DNA from: Enoplosus armatus
Taxonomy: Eukaryota; Chordata; Actinopteri; Centrarchiformes; Enoplosidae
DNA length: 64,000 nucleotides
Direction: 5' to 3'
NCBI RefSeq assembly: GCF_043641665.1
Contig: NC_092193.1
Location: forward strand, 20,920,784 to 20,984,783
Numbering within the stretch: position 1 is the first letter of the stretch; each line of letters begins with the position of its first letter. The notes beneath the pieces were generated by a model that ran no database searches, was not told the DNA's origin, and saw only the letters and a program-made list of their open reading frames with translations. The translations under genes and the position numbers were made by a program. Shown here piece by piece: positions 24,174 to 35,960 of this stretch.

Positions 24174-25543
24174 TTGAACTCTGTCCAGGGGTCTCCAGGT
24201 GACTTTAGGGGGTGCCGCAGCCTCCTCAGCACCCCTACTTCCCGCCTCCAGTTAGTTGTTAGTTATAACAAAGAAGAACCACGACAACATTTCTCCCTTA
24301 CTCCACCAAATCTCCTAAGGGTGCTTTCAGACTAATAGTCTGTTTGCTTTGTCCAAACCAGTGTGACACTGACGCATTTCTTATTTGGTTTCAACAGGCT
24401 AGTTTGGGGCTTGGCTCGGCCTTAACCAAGCAAACGTATTTGATTTATTTCTAAGGAATTTAGTGAGTAAATAGAAAAATCTACTTCCCCAGTATATGGA
24501 TCTCTGTATTGAATCGCACTGGTGGACGTGAGCAGGGAGTGAATTTACCACACAACAAGCACCAGATGCGGGCAAAATGTGTCTTTAATGGATAACTCTT
24601 AAGGGTCACTCGCCGTACTCGCCTGGCTGGATGTAGCATTGAAAAGCCTTAGTTATATGGCGCTGTGTTAAGACTCATGAGGAATTCAAGCACTGATCTT
24701 GATCTACTGTATTTAGAATGAAGCATATGCGGTATCACATACTATAGCATATCTAATAAATGTCACTAAAAATGGATAGGGCGACATATTTAAATAATAC
24801 ACACCATATTAACGACTAGTCAATACATACTAGTCAATATATTCTCTCTGCACGACACAACCGATACATGAATATCAAAGAGTAGGCGGAGGTGAGTGAG
24901 GTAGGCTAAGACTTAATAACTATCACATGGTACAGGGTTGTAATCCACGAGTATCTTCACCGTGACTGTCAGCAATCTGTGACAACAGAGGAGTGCCAAA
25001 TCCAAAGAGGAATGAGTTAGTTATTTGTGCTGAATTTAGATTAGTTAATGAATCATTAACCATTACATCCACCACTGCTTCCACGTTGTTATGCACGGTT
25101 AGATCACCCGTGATGCCTGCACAACTGGCGCATCCCAAGTGACTCGGGGGCCGAGAGTATATATAGATAGAATACTGTATAGGAAGATACCTATTACAGT
25201 TTAAATAGTTTCCCCCAACAGTGGTGACATAATTTCCCTTGATTTGAAAATGTGTTGTGTTAGACAAGTAGCTGTCCTACTTTCATGTCAATGGTTGCAG
25301 TTATGGGAATCCAAATAAAAATGCTTGTTCTGCAGTCAAGATACTGAATTTGCACAATCCAGTACTTAATCCACGAGTATTGACACAGATAACGATATAG
25401 GGATTGATATTGGTTTGTCTTGCCATGAAAGACATTCTGACTAGATGCTGTGTGAATGATAATAGGACTCAACATAACAGGGTTACGGAATAAAATAATT
25501 ATAGTGATTAAAAATATGAACTGGTGAATCTGTTCTTTCTTAC

Positions 25544-25710
25544 CCACAGAACATCTGGATGTTGTAGAGCGTCGGGTCGTCCTCTAGAGGAGCCAGCTGC
25601 TGGAGACACAGCTGCTCACATCCTCCGTTGAAACCGTCTGAGCAGTCGATGCCAATGTGGTGGTCGTAGCACCCGGTCCCATCCTTCATAGGACTCAACC
25701 CCGGAGGGCA
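25544..25710 (-). CDS. astn1: astn1 exon (window exon 5 of 7): end of EGF-like 2 and start of EGF-like 3
   Basis: A 167-nt exon with acceptor CTCCCACAG|TGCCCTCC and donor TTCTGTGG|GTAAGA. It starts in phase 0, reads [18 protein letters not shown], continues with the cysteine-rich [15 protein letters not shown] and [12 protein letters not shown], and ends IQMFC plus GG. The first two cysteines finish EGF-like module 2, and the DC...GGC...LC spacing opens module 3. The exon follows a 19-kb intron, the largest in the window. All residues typical of the family are present and there is no sign of pseudogene decay. Confidence 0.96.
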
Positions 25711-26259
25711 CTGTGGGAGGAATAAGTGTTTTTAAATGACTAATGTTAGCAATTACACATTTTCACTTCATTCAGGGACACATTCTTAGAGCTGCCTAAA
25801 CAGTGAGAAGCTGCCACATTAGCACTAATCCCAGATGGGACAGGTAAACAGACCCGATAACATCTGTGCCACGGAATGTAAACAGTCAGATTTCTGTTCC
25901 CATTAGTGCAGCCTGTGTGAGCGCTGAGCTTAGTCTGTAAAGCTGCACGCGGCAAGATGTTTCATGTAGAAGTCTCACATTATCAGCCATAAACCACAGC
26001 AGGAGGCTGCGACAGTACAGGTTATCACCACTGGTGAAACGAAGCGCACAAGAAGTGGAAAAACTAATTGTCCGCAACCCAAACGTTGCCTCTGATTACT
26101 AATCAGTCAATTAACAGAATATTGATAAATAATAAACATGATAAGCCATTAACCTTTTAAGTCATCAGACAAAGCAAGCAATTCTGTGTGCACAATATTG
26201 GGCTTTGGAAAGCTGTTATTGGCATTTTTTTTTTTTACAATTCCAACTACTAAATAAAT

Positions 26260-26281
26260 GGGGGGGGGGGGGGGGGGGGGG
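26260..26281. repeat. G22 homopolymer
   Basis: An uninterrupted run of 22 G. Other runs of at least 12 are C26 (878-903), G27 (1882-1908), G19 (12290-12308), G21 (12585-12605), G13 (22049-22061), G14 (43568-43581), G12 (44887-44898), G13 (48890-48902) and C17 (57231-57247). Confidence 0.95.
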
Positions 26282-26739
26282 AGAGGCTGGCTCGTTGTAA
26301 GCCACTGATGGACTAAACTTGTAAGAGACGTGAGGAGCATCATGATGGAATAATTAACTGCCTACGTCAAAAGAAAGTGGGCTGGCCAGCAGGCTCCGAT
26401 CGTCACAGGCCTTGCAGGTGACACAGGGCTTGTGGTTAAGGGTGGGTCAAACCTGGTCCCCCAGACCAGGGAAAGACAACGAGCTCACGAGGGACAAATA
26501 GGAACATCCACGCGTCACATTTGCATTATGTTAGGTGGCATCAATTTTTCCAAACAATCTTTTATTGGTGCTTGCATAAACGTGACCTGCAAACTTGGAA
26601 CTTAGCAAAGCTAAAAGCTAAGTAAGCAAACTAAGTATAGCTAAGCCTGATGGGACAGACTTTCGTTTTTTCAGCCATTTAGTCATAAAAAAACACGTAC
26701 ATATTTCTGACTGGATGACAGATAAGGACAACTGAAGTT

Positions 26740-27080
26740 AGTACAATTTATCCTGTTGGGAACGTGAATGTCTGCACCAAATTCCATGGCAATCCATCGA
26801 AGAGATATTTCAATCAAAACTATAAATGTCTATCTGCTCGTGGCAGTCGAGGTCAGTCGGGGGGATTAGAATCATCGTCTGGGCACCATGGATATTCCTA
26901 CACATTTTCATCACAATCCATTCAACAGTTGTTGAGGTATTTCACCAAAAGACTAAAATGTCATCCTCTAGGGACCATAAATGCCTGTACAAGATCCCAA
27001 GGTAATCCATCCAATGGTTGTTGAGATAAATCAGTATGGACCAAAGTAGTTCACCCACCTTGCTATCCCTACATCCATAA
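26740..27080 (+). repeat. Dispersed teleost repeat (family also at 42765 and 54225)
   Basis: It contains AATGTCTGCACCAAATTCCATGGCAATCCATC, then near-copies with CATCACAATCCATTCAACAG and CCATCCAATGGTTGTTGAGATA, and ends CTTGCTATCCCT. The same motif string occurs at 54225-54430 on the plus strand and at about 42765-43190 in reverse. Similar sequence is common in percomorph fishes. The repeated 'ggcaatccatccaatagttgttgagatatttca' phrase recurs inside the element. Confidence 0.75.
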
Positions 27081-28619
27081 AACAACCAAGGTAGAAAAAC
27101 AAAACAAAACCATGCAGTGTATGAGACAAAAATTGGCAGATTAGTATCAGAAAACATTAAGAATTGTGTTCTAACTGTTCCAATGTGCTGTGGTACTGTT
27201 GTGTCTTAATGCAAGAACAGTGCATTTCTTCTGCTCCTGTTTAACTCATGAAACATTCAGCCCCAGTAGGTAAATTCTTGACTGCATAATCAATACACAG
27301 TTTTCACAAAGGGAGTTTTAAAGTGTTATCCTGTATTTGGTACAAAGAAAAGTGCCTTTGCATAGCGCTGCCACTTGATTATCTACTGTGACACATGGAA
27401 TGACAAGAACAGTGACGAAACGGCAGACAACCAGTGTCATCTTTAATGAAACTTTTTTTTTTTTTTTTTAAAGGATTCTTGTTCTTGTGAGGGGGATGAG
27501 GCAATACTGCGGGCTTAAATTTCAATTTCCATACAATCCAGAGAGGACTGCCTTCATATTTGATGAGTGAAATGAAATCCTTTAGTTTTGAAATGTGTGG
27601 GGGGGAAAAAAGCAATGGGTGTCATAGATTAACTTCAAGAAATGAATGAAAAAAAGAAAAGAAATCATTAAGTTTTTACAGAGCCATGGACAACTTCTTA
27701 ATTGAAACGCACTCTGTGCTGGGGTGAATTTACAAAAGAGCTGTGAGACCTGAGTTCACCCCGTTTCCCTCCCTCTACAGTCTTCAGTTCAGTATTTCCC
27801 AAGCAATTCCTTCAGAGGCCTGTCGAGTCAAATTCACATTATGTTTTCTGTCAGCTATTACTTCAAAGAAAACTTTGATGGAGTGCATTTTAACAAGGCA
27901 CTGCTACCATCAGAACAGAGACGAGGCAGCTGGTTTCCTCTAAGCACTGAGGGATCAGCAACTGCTTATTTTATTATTTAGGCCTGTATTCAGCAGTGGG
28001 TCCAGGTGGCTTATTTGGCTAATAAAGCCCACATGCTTGTTGTGGATTCCAGGCTATTTTTTTTTCTGGATGTACAGCATTCTTTTTTTTTCTATTAAAA
28101 AGGTCTTGCGATTGCTATTAAAAAATGTAAGAATAAGTTTTCACTAGAATTGCATCTCTGTACTTTAGAATTCAACTCCTTGACTTTAACTTGACTTTTA
28201 ACGCATGCTTCACTAATCACTAACTCGTTCATCAGCTGTTTGGCTTGACTAGTAACGTCCGATCACATTCCTGCAGGTGTAGAGCGTGGCCATTATAACC
28301 CAACACTTACACCGTATCACTATTTAGGTATGGTCACGTGATATCAGGGAGATCTCTGGCCAGCTCCGGCGGATAAGTTCAACTTTGACAGAGTGGACGT
28401 GCTCGGGTTGGCCATTGGAAATCCCCAATTCCCTGAGGTTCAAATGAGTTTTGATAGTAAGTATTTTTAGCTTTACATATGGAGGAGAAGGGAATTCTGG
28501 AGCGAGCAAAGATGTCTTTCAGATGTTTCAAGTACTACAATATATTGATAATAAAGTGACAAAAGACATCTGTGTGTATTTGTTTGCTCACTTCAGGGAA
28601 AGAAAGGGAAAAGGGACTT

Positions 28620-28960
28620 AATTAAGGCGGAGCAGACGGAATTAAATAGGAACTATGGTCAACAGGCTTACATTTGTCGACGAAAAGGCAGTCCCACCAT
28701 GCAAACAAATCCGAATGGCAAAGGCAGAAGGCAGGTCTAAGCCAGGCAGCAGGTAGCAGGCTGTGCACAGTGACAGTGACAGGAATAGGATCCTGTCTGA
28801 AAAGCTATGGCAAGGAAGCAATGCAGATGATCTGGCAAGGTACTGGGGCTAGAGAGCAGGTATAGGCACTAGATGAGTAAACAAGGAAATGAGGAGCAGG
28901 TGTGTAGGTGGGTGTGGTGATCAGGTGACTGGAGAGACGGGGGAAATTGAGATGGTCTGG
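28620..28960 (+). repeat. Dispersed repeat, possibly LTR-derived
   Basis: Words such as GATGATCTGGCAAGGTACTGGGGCTAGAGAGCAGGT and GGAGCAGGTGTGTAGGTGGG resemble a repeat I recall from teleost LTR elements. No coding or primer-binding site was identified, so the class is a guess. Confidence 0.4.
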
Positions 28961-31900
28961 AGAGTTTAAAGAAAATGGCATTGCTGAACCTGACAACCTG
29001 GAACAAAGCGAAACTTGGATAAACAGGTTAAATGAGACTTTATATGTTTGGGAACACAAAACATCACATTTCTTATCCATTGTTGAGAGTTTTGTTATCT
29101 TCCCCCCGACTGAACTGACAAATTGCTACTTTGCAGACTGAGTAGTAGGGGATAACCACTGGACTGTCACTGTCACAACCATACCATACTGTGAATTCCC
29201 ATTTGGAAACAGTTTGCAGAACTACTCAGGTGCATGACCAGAAACACGTTAATTGTGGTTTTTCTGTATAACAAGGAAAAAGCATAACTGTAGTTCACAA
29301 CTGGACCTTCTCTGTGTTTGTCAGCCAAGAATAATTTAAAGTTGGTTATTATTTAATTCATGTTCATTTGCTTTTTAATCCTAAAGGAATGTGACTGTCA
29401 GTATTCTGTTGTTAAATTATTGTATTTTAAAGTGCTGGGAGAGGGTTGAGTACTAATGTATAACTGCTTTGGTGTATCCACCTTATAAAGTAAAGATCTC
29501 CGCACCAGTTATATATTTGTTGTGGCACCAGTACAAGATGGGGACATGTTGAATGAGTGGTCCCTGGGCTTGCTCCCTTGATAAACTGATATTGATTTTG
29601 TCACTCTGTGAGAGGCCATTGTGACAAATGATGTATTACCTGTAATGCAAAGAGCACGTGAGACACTGAATCTCCGAACACATCTGTAGCACAGAGTCTT
29701 TAAATCACTGAAACCCAGTGCAATCAATGGATGCGTGGATATGTGGTGCAGGCCAGGAGGAATTTGTATTGATAGGTCGCTGCACTGTAGCTTGCCAGCC
29801 ACAGATAGCTCCAGTTATTGACTGCCATAATAGGCTTCCGACATGCCACAATAGTGATAACTCTGGGCCGTTTTCCAGCCGTCCGTAGGATAATAATCAT
29901 TAAGAATACGCGCCCGTCAGAGTCTTTGTCTGTGGATTGTTATCACTTGAGATTTTCACAAATCTGGTCTATAATCCCGGGTAAATTGTTGCTAATCCTC
30001 TGTAGAAAACCACTGCCCAAGTGAACAGTCCCCAAATCCTTCAAAACATTTTATCTGATTAAAAACTTCTCCAGGTTGTTTGTTTCGAATGAGTCTGTGG
30101 CAATGAAAGGTGGAATACTTTGACTCAGAATGACTGGCATAATGAGGAAATGATCCAGATTAAAAGTTCTTAACAAAAGTCTTGAAAGGCTTAGGTGGGG
30201 GGAGTGAGCGCAGGTACTCTCTAAAACTTTGCCTCTTGGTGATTTATTCACATACACGGGATATTTGAGTTAAGTTATTTTACATCAAGCAGTATCATCT
30301 AAAATGTATATGACTTAATGGCATGTGTTAAAATACATTTGAAAAGGTTGAGAACGCACTTCACTTTGATTCAATCACTCCAGGTAAAGAAAAATATGAA
30401 CTTTTAAATCCTGCCTCCATTTAACACATCCAACATTATTTGCAGTTCAAAAGCTCTGTGGGCTCTAAAAAGCAGAGGCACCCAAGGATACCACATGTGA
30501 ATAAAGTTATAAAAAGCCCGGCACCAAGGGTTCATCTTTTCAAACTGACAAGCTTCTGTCTATTGTCCCCTGCTGCAGGTCAAAGTGTTATGTAGCACAA
30601 TTCAAAAGACTCTGAGTGATTGCTGTAGAGAACTGTGTTCAGACAGGTACACAGTCACCGAGACCTTCATTGGTCTCAATTGTGGACGTTCAACCCTGTC
30701 AATCTCAGGTCACACATTCACATTATAAAGCGACCGGCTATGTTCTCAAATGTTAGATGGTAAAAGAGTCGTCGCTTTCCACAGTTGAGTTTTGGTTGGC
30801 CCAAAGGTTAGACACGTGCGCTCAAGACTGAAGCTCTTCAGTGGCTTAACAAATATCCCTTACTAGATAAAAAAAATATATATATTGACTGTATTGATCA
30901 GCATGTCCTAGTTAACCTTGACAGAATCTTTAGTGAAAAGGGCAACAAGAAAAGCAATGGCAAAATACTCGTGTGTGGCATTTACAGTACATATCTGTAA
31001 CTAACTGGAAAGGGCATATTTCATCCCCGAATGATGCACAGGTCACTAGATAATGACCATCCACTGACACTAACAAAAGGGTCTTCGAAGGCAAAGTAAT
31101 CACCATTTATCTCAGACCATTTAATAACTGGACAGTGAGCGAGAGCACTGTCTGCCCTGCTGTAGAAGAAGCTAGCAGTACAAAGCCTGCTCTGGAAAAC
31201 CCCTTGAACCACCATGCATTTTAATCCTGTTTCTTAATGGAGATAAATTCCTGCAGTGCTTTTGAGGCTTAAGGGAATCAGTACTGTGCCATTGCCAAAC
31301 AGCAACAAATCCCTGCAAGAGCAGTTGGATAAGCTATGCACTTTTTCAAATTTGTCTGATAGGCAGATCCGTGCAGAACTGCAGTGATTGAGGACTTAAA
31401 CAGCCAGCGAATGCATTCACTGGGAAAGTATTAATCATTCTTCAAAAGGGTCCTAATCAAGAAATTACAAAACTTCTTGACTCGTTTAACTGTCTTATGG
31501 AAAATACCACTTACATTTAACAAATCACACTTTGTTCTTGCTTTGAAATATGGTTTAATCCATGTGTTTATTTCAGTGTCACCCTACTGTGAAGCTACTT
31601 TAAAATAACAATAATAATAATATGCATTATGTAAAGATACTGATGGAAAGTTTGCTATGGTTTTAGAGTTGCAAGTAAATAACAAAATTTTCAACATAAT
31701 TTCCTTTTATTGTTACATTTAAATAGGCATGGTATTATAATATCCTTTCAATGACTTTATGTTGACATCTCTCGTGGCTGTGTAATGTATATGTGTAGTG
31801 AAAAGGTCATATCAAAGGTAGCTTTAGGGTTTCAACTGCATAGCAGTGCCTTATTATGTTTCCATGTTTGTGCCTGCGAGAATTCAGCTGCTTATGTTGT

Positions 31901-32680
31901 TGTTTTATTTCATTTAGAGACTGGCCTCACCACAAAAATGACAGCATTGTTTATTTGTTCGAGTGCCTAAAGGGACTTGTGCTGTTGTGTACCTGACAAG
32001 GACCTCTTGTGGCTGTGTGAATAATGACTGTTGTCTCTCAGAAGCAAAGGGTTAGTAGCACGGCGTTGTTCAGGCCTATGTGTGCTTCAAGCAAACTCGG
32101 CCACAACTTGTTGTCCAACCACGTCTAAAACGGCGTCTTTGTAGTTTTGACATGCTGAATCGTACAAATGGGGATAACAGCCCGCACCTTCAGACGGTCT
32201 CACATGTGTGAGAAAAGAAAACAACTGCTTCAAGGGGTGCCTACTGTCATACATCCGACTAATAACTGTGTAAAGGGGCGTGGTTGTCAGATTGTCTAAT
32301 TCACAAAGTTACAAAACGGTTGGATACACTCCGAGAAAGGAGAAAGGAGGTTTCAGATACTGTTGGACGATCTGGCAAGGTCTTACTTTGATGCACACAG
32401 AGGCCTTTGTAACACCACCAAACCTCTTAAGGTGGGGTTACGCCCCAAACAAACTATATTGTACGACGTGCCACCTGATCACGTGGAACATTGGGGTCAA
32501 AGTATGTGACTTAGACATGGAAGACTGCTGTTTGGATCCCATTTCCTATCAACAGTCAACATAAGTGACCATGGCATTTCCTTAACCAAGTAGTTCAACT
32601 TTTTTTAAATTTGAAGCCTAAATGTAATCAAATCTTAACCATACCTTTGGCAGATCAAGAAACGGTCATATGAATCATTA

Positions 32681-32839
32681 TGGAAGGTTGTTGGGGATGT
32701 TGCCCGTCTCTGCATTCCCCGGACATCAGTGCCATCTGAGTGGGTATTCTCCGCCGCCGGTCTCACAGTCAACAGACTGCACAGCAGACTAACCCCACAG
32801 CATGTGGACACGTTGCCATTTCTGAATAAAAACCAGTAG
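32681..32839 (+). pseudogene. hAT transposase C-terminal (hATC dimerisation) remnant
   Basis: The plus frame from 32681 gives 52 codons and a stop: WKVVGDVARLCIPRTSVPS, EWVFSAAGLTVNRLHSRLTP, then HVDTLPFLNKNQ. The CIP.TSVPSE..FSAAG...N..RSRL.P..V..L.FLNKN pattern is the hATC domain of hAT transposases. Nothing of the N-terminal BED finger or the DDE catalytic region remains in frame, so this is a dead fragment. Downstream sequence to about 33305 (ending AAATCAGCATCCCTAC) looks like the 3' UTR and terminus of the same element. Confidence 0.88.
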
Positions 32840-33305
32840 ACAATCTGTCCACGAGTCAGGAGTGAGGTACGCCTGGCCTGTTATTATTGTTATTTTAGGA
32901 CTACAAGTTTCTGTTTTGTTCATCTGTTGGCAGTTTGTGATGATTAATTAGCCTATTACAAAGTCTGGCTCCTGTTTGTGGGTAAGTATTATAATACTTT
33001 TTTTCTTACACAGGAGATCGAGGCTATTATGCCTACTAAGTGTTCTATATAGCGGCCTCAGCGTTGGAGGATTCAATGTGTGTCAGCCTATTGCACATGT
33101 AAAAAATAAACCCTTTCTTATGAAAAAAAAAACAACCACATTTCTTGTAGGCCTATTCATTCATTCAGTCATTTTTTAACGGGTCATAGACATTCATTCA
33201 TTCTAAATAGTACATTTTAATCTTGTCTGTTAACGATTAATGATCGGTTAACAGTGGTCTGCTATTGGTCAGGAAAAAAAAAAACTATCTAAATCAGCAT
33301 CCCTA
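32840..33305 (+). mobile_element. Probable 3' UTR and terminus of the hAT element
   Basis: The sequence after the transposase remnant contains GCCTATTACAAAGTCTGGCTCCTG and ends near AAATCAGCATCCCTAC, which resembles terminal words of teleost hAT elements. The matching left terminus was not found. Confidence 0.45.
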
Positions 33306-34181
33306 CAGGCTATGTAACAGTAAATGACATATTTAGTTGTTTAGTTGTGAAATCTTTATGAAGCAAGACTGAAAATTACAATGTAAAGAGTTACAATCAC
33401 AAATACAATCAGTATGTTGTTCTGTAGGGAATGGGGTTTTGACCGTGCCTTGTTTGTTTCGTGGTATCAAAACTAGAAAACAATTTTTAAATACAGCTTT
33501 AACCTAAAAGGCTTTACTTTGTGTTAGACACCTACTTATTACAAGATGATTGCTGTGTTTTCAAAAGGCTGTATTTTGTTGATTGGCCAAGTACACTATT
33601 TCGCCCAGGCAACACTTGTGTAACCACGTACTAAGGCCGTGTATAACTCGGAGCTCTAATAAAACAGCCTGTTATAGGTCTATGCCTAGCACTATGAAGC
33701 ACATTGACTGATACATCAAATGGAGAACAGGGATGATATATTTGCTAGGAACTTAAAAGGTTTTTCCGCACTGCAGAAAGAGAAGCCCACAGGAGCGTCT
33801 GTGTCAGTTCACAGAGAAACTTATCTATTCTGAGGAGGTCTAGTAAAGAAATCACATTTTGTAGCCTAAAACATTATTCCAACATTTCAACTTTCCTTTC
33901 ATGTTCCCTAATAGAGAAAGTTGTCTTGAGCGAGTTTTTTTTTCTCTTTTTCACAGGCCAGTGTGATGAGATAAGCAGCGCGTGTCAAAGGTCAGCTTAT
34001 CCCAGAGCGCTCAGCTCCTCATTCTGGTCTCCTGTGGATGTTATGGTGAGTAAGCGCAGTTCAGAGAAAAGTTGGACATTTAGTAACCCCTCTCACCCCC
34101 TTCACAGCAAAGTGCAAAAAAGCAACACAAGGAGGGTGCTTGAGGTCAAATGGACACACTGCAAATGAAGACCTTTCTTAA

Positions 34182-34667
34182 CCCTTTCATGCATAGAGGT
34201 CACTACAGTGTACAGCTGTTTAAAAGTGCTTTTTCTCTATATATGCCTGCAATTTCAGCCAGTGCTGCATATAGTCCACTCTAGTGGAACCTATTGCATC
34301 ATCCCATACAAAAAATCCCATTGGCTGGTCATTGCAATGGGAAAAAGTAGCCAGTGAAAACAAGATGGCCGACAGACAGGGAGAAAGACCAATCACCTCC
34401 GCTATTTCGGCTTCTACCTTCTATAAAAAGATACCAGTGCAGGTAAAAAAAATATAATTGCATCAAGTAACTACTATGTTATTACATTGATGTTTTTTAC
34501 AGTACAAAATGCATGAAGTACACTTGAGTGGACAGATAAATATATCTTTATAGAATAAAGATTAAAAAAAAAATTTTTTCAAATCTTGTTTAACATCCCT
34601 AAAGATGTATAAAAACACTTAGTAAAAAAATCCTGACTGAGCTTATCATAATCCATGCATGAGAGGG
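34182..34667. mobile_element. piggyBac-like MITE, 486 bp, flanked by TTAA
   Basis: TTAA at 34178-34181 and TTAA at 34668-34671 bracket ends CCCTTTCATGCAT and ATGCATGAGAGGG, which are inverted repeats matching at 12 of 13 positions. TTAA target sites and CCC...GGG ends are the piggyBac hallmark. The interior has no open frame and includes an AT-rich 3' third. Confidence 0.85.
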
Positions 34668-35499
34668 TTAAAAGAGAAAGATTGTATTCTCTAACCCAAA
34701 GTATTTTCACTTGCTGACTGCTGGAGCTGATAGTGTAATGTCAGTGTCACTAAATATGAGCCTTTTCACTTTGAAGATCCAACAATCTTGTGTTGAGCTG
34801 TAGTCAGCTGCCACCCACAAAGTATTTAGAAAGGTAAGTTATTTGTTAGAAATGATGAACTTATGAGCTTTTTAATGAATCCACTTAAATTAGTGGAAAA
34901 ACAATGCTTTGTTAACTCAAAAAGAACCTTGTTACTGCGAGCAGAATTCCCAACAAAAGAAAGCTACATACTACTTTTAAAAAGACCAGCAGGCACTTGC
35001 CACACAGTATAAATAATGCTTAAGTCTGAGTTTAAGTTTGAAGTTTTGAGATCTAATGAGGTGGTGTAGCTTTTTTGCGCCAGACACTGTCTGGCGTATG
35101 AGGAGCCAGACTTTTCTCAACAGGATTATCTGAGGTCACGAAGTCAAAGTCAAACAGAGGTCAGGGTTAGTTATACGAGACACATGACGGCACTGATGTG
35201 CACTGACAAACAAAGCGAAGGAATCTCACATCTGCTCATTGCATAATTCAGGCAACCACTGTGAACATGCTGGGTTTTTATTTTTAATGGTTCCCAATCA
35301 TGTGTACTATCAACTCCACGATTTTGCACTTCGTGAAATGATTGACGCAAAGACAAAACATAAACAAAAGGTACTTGGCAAGTTATTAGTATAAGACCAT
35401 GCATGTTAACGGGTGATGGTATTAACAGTTTCTGTTTTGCCATGGGCCTACACTCATTGCCTATCACAAGCAGGTAAGGACAAATTGGAGCCCCACTCT

Positions 35500-35960
35500 A
35501 GGTGAATATCAAAACTGCCCCCCTCTATGCTATAATTTCCATGTAAAAGAATGTAGGCCTGATTACAAAAGGTATGTGGCTGGATGTTGAGCCTAATTAT
35601 GCCTATCAATTAACTTGGTGGGACTAAATAAAATAAATTACCAGCTAATAATCAATTGGGAAAGATAATATAATTATACAATTATTTGGTTGTAATGTAA
35701 AAGAAATTTCGAGGAAGTTACTTGCTAATTATCATCAATTTACCAGGAAACAACGGACCTGGGAATAAAGCGTTGGTGTCACCTCGTGGCTATCAATTAA
35801 CTTTGTATTACTTTCCTGAAAATGTATTAAAGAAATTACCAGCTATTTATAACCTGCTTATTGTGAAATAGCGGAATATAATTATTAACTAATGTTGGGG
35901 TTAATTTCGATAAATTCTGGGGTAAATGTTAATAATTTGGGTGTAATTTCACAGAAATAA
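35500..35960. repeat. AT-rich stretch with degenerate internal repeats
   Basis: Variants of TTACCAGCTAATAATCA and GCTAATTATCATCAATTTACCAGG recur (near 35638, 35728 and 35835), and TATCAATTAACTT occurs twice (about 35605 and 35790). It resembles repetitive fish sequences with repeated 'aattaccagctaatta' words, but the class is unknown to me. Confidence 0.5.

Larger units (their letters stand above)
17372..25543 (-). other. astn1 intron between window exons 5 and 6
   Basis: 8172 nt without a recognisable exon. It includes a possible 1-kb transposon remnant (about 18027-19036), a TG microsatellite (20235-20268), a 68-bp direct repeat pair (20484-20551 and 20892-20959), a dispersed teleost repeat (about 22060-22200), an imperfect hairpin (22710-22844) and a 5 x 47-bp tandem array (23939-24173) beside a CpG-rich open frame (23633-23878). 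Other parts show nothing I recognise. Confidence 0.8.
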
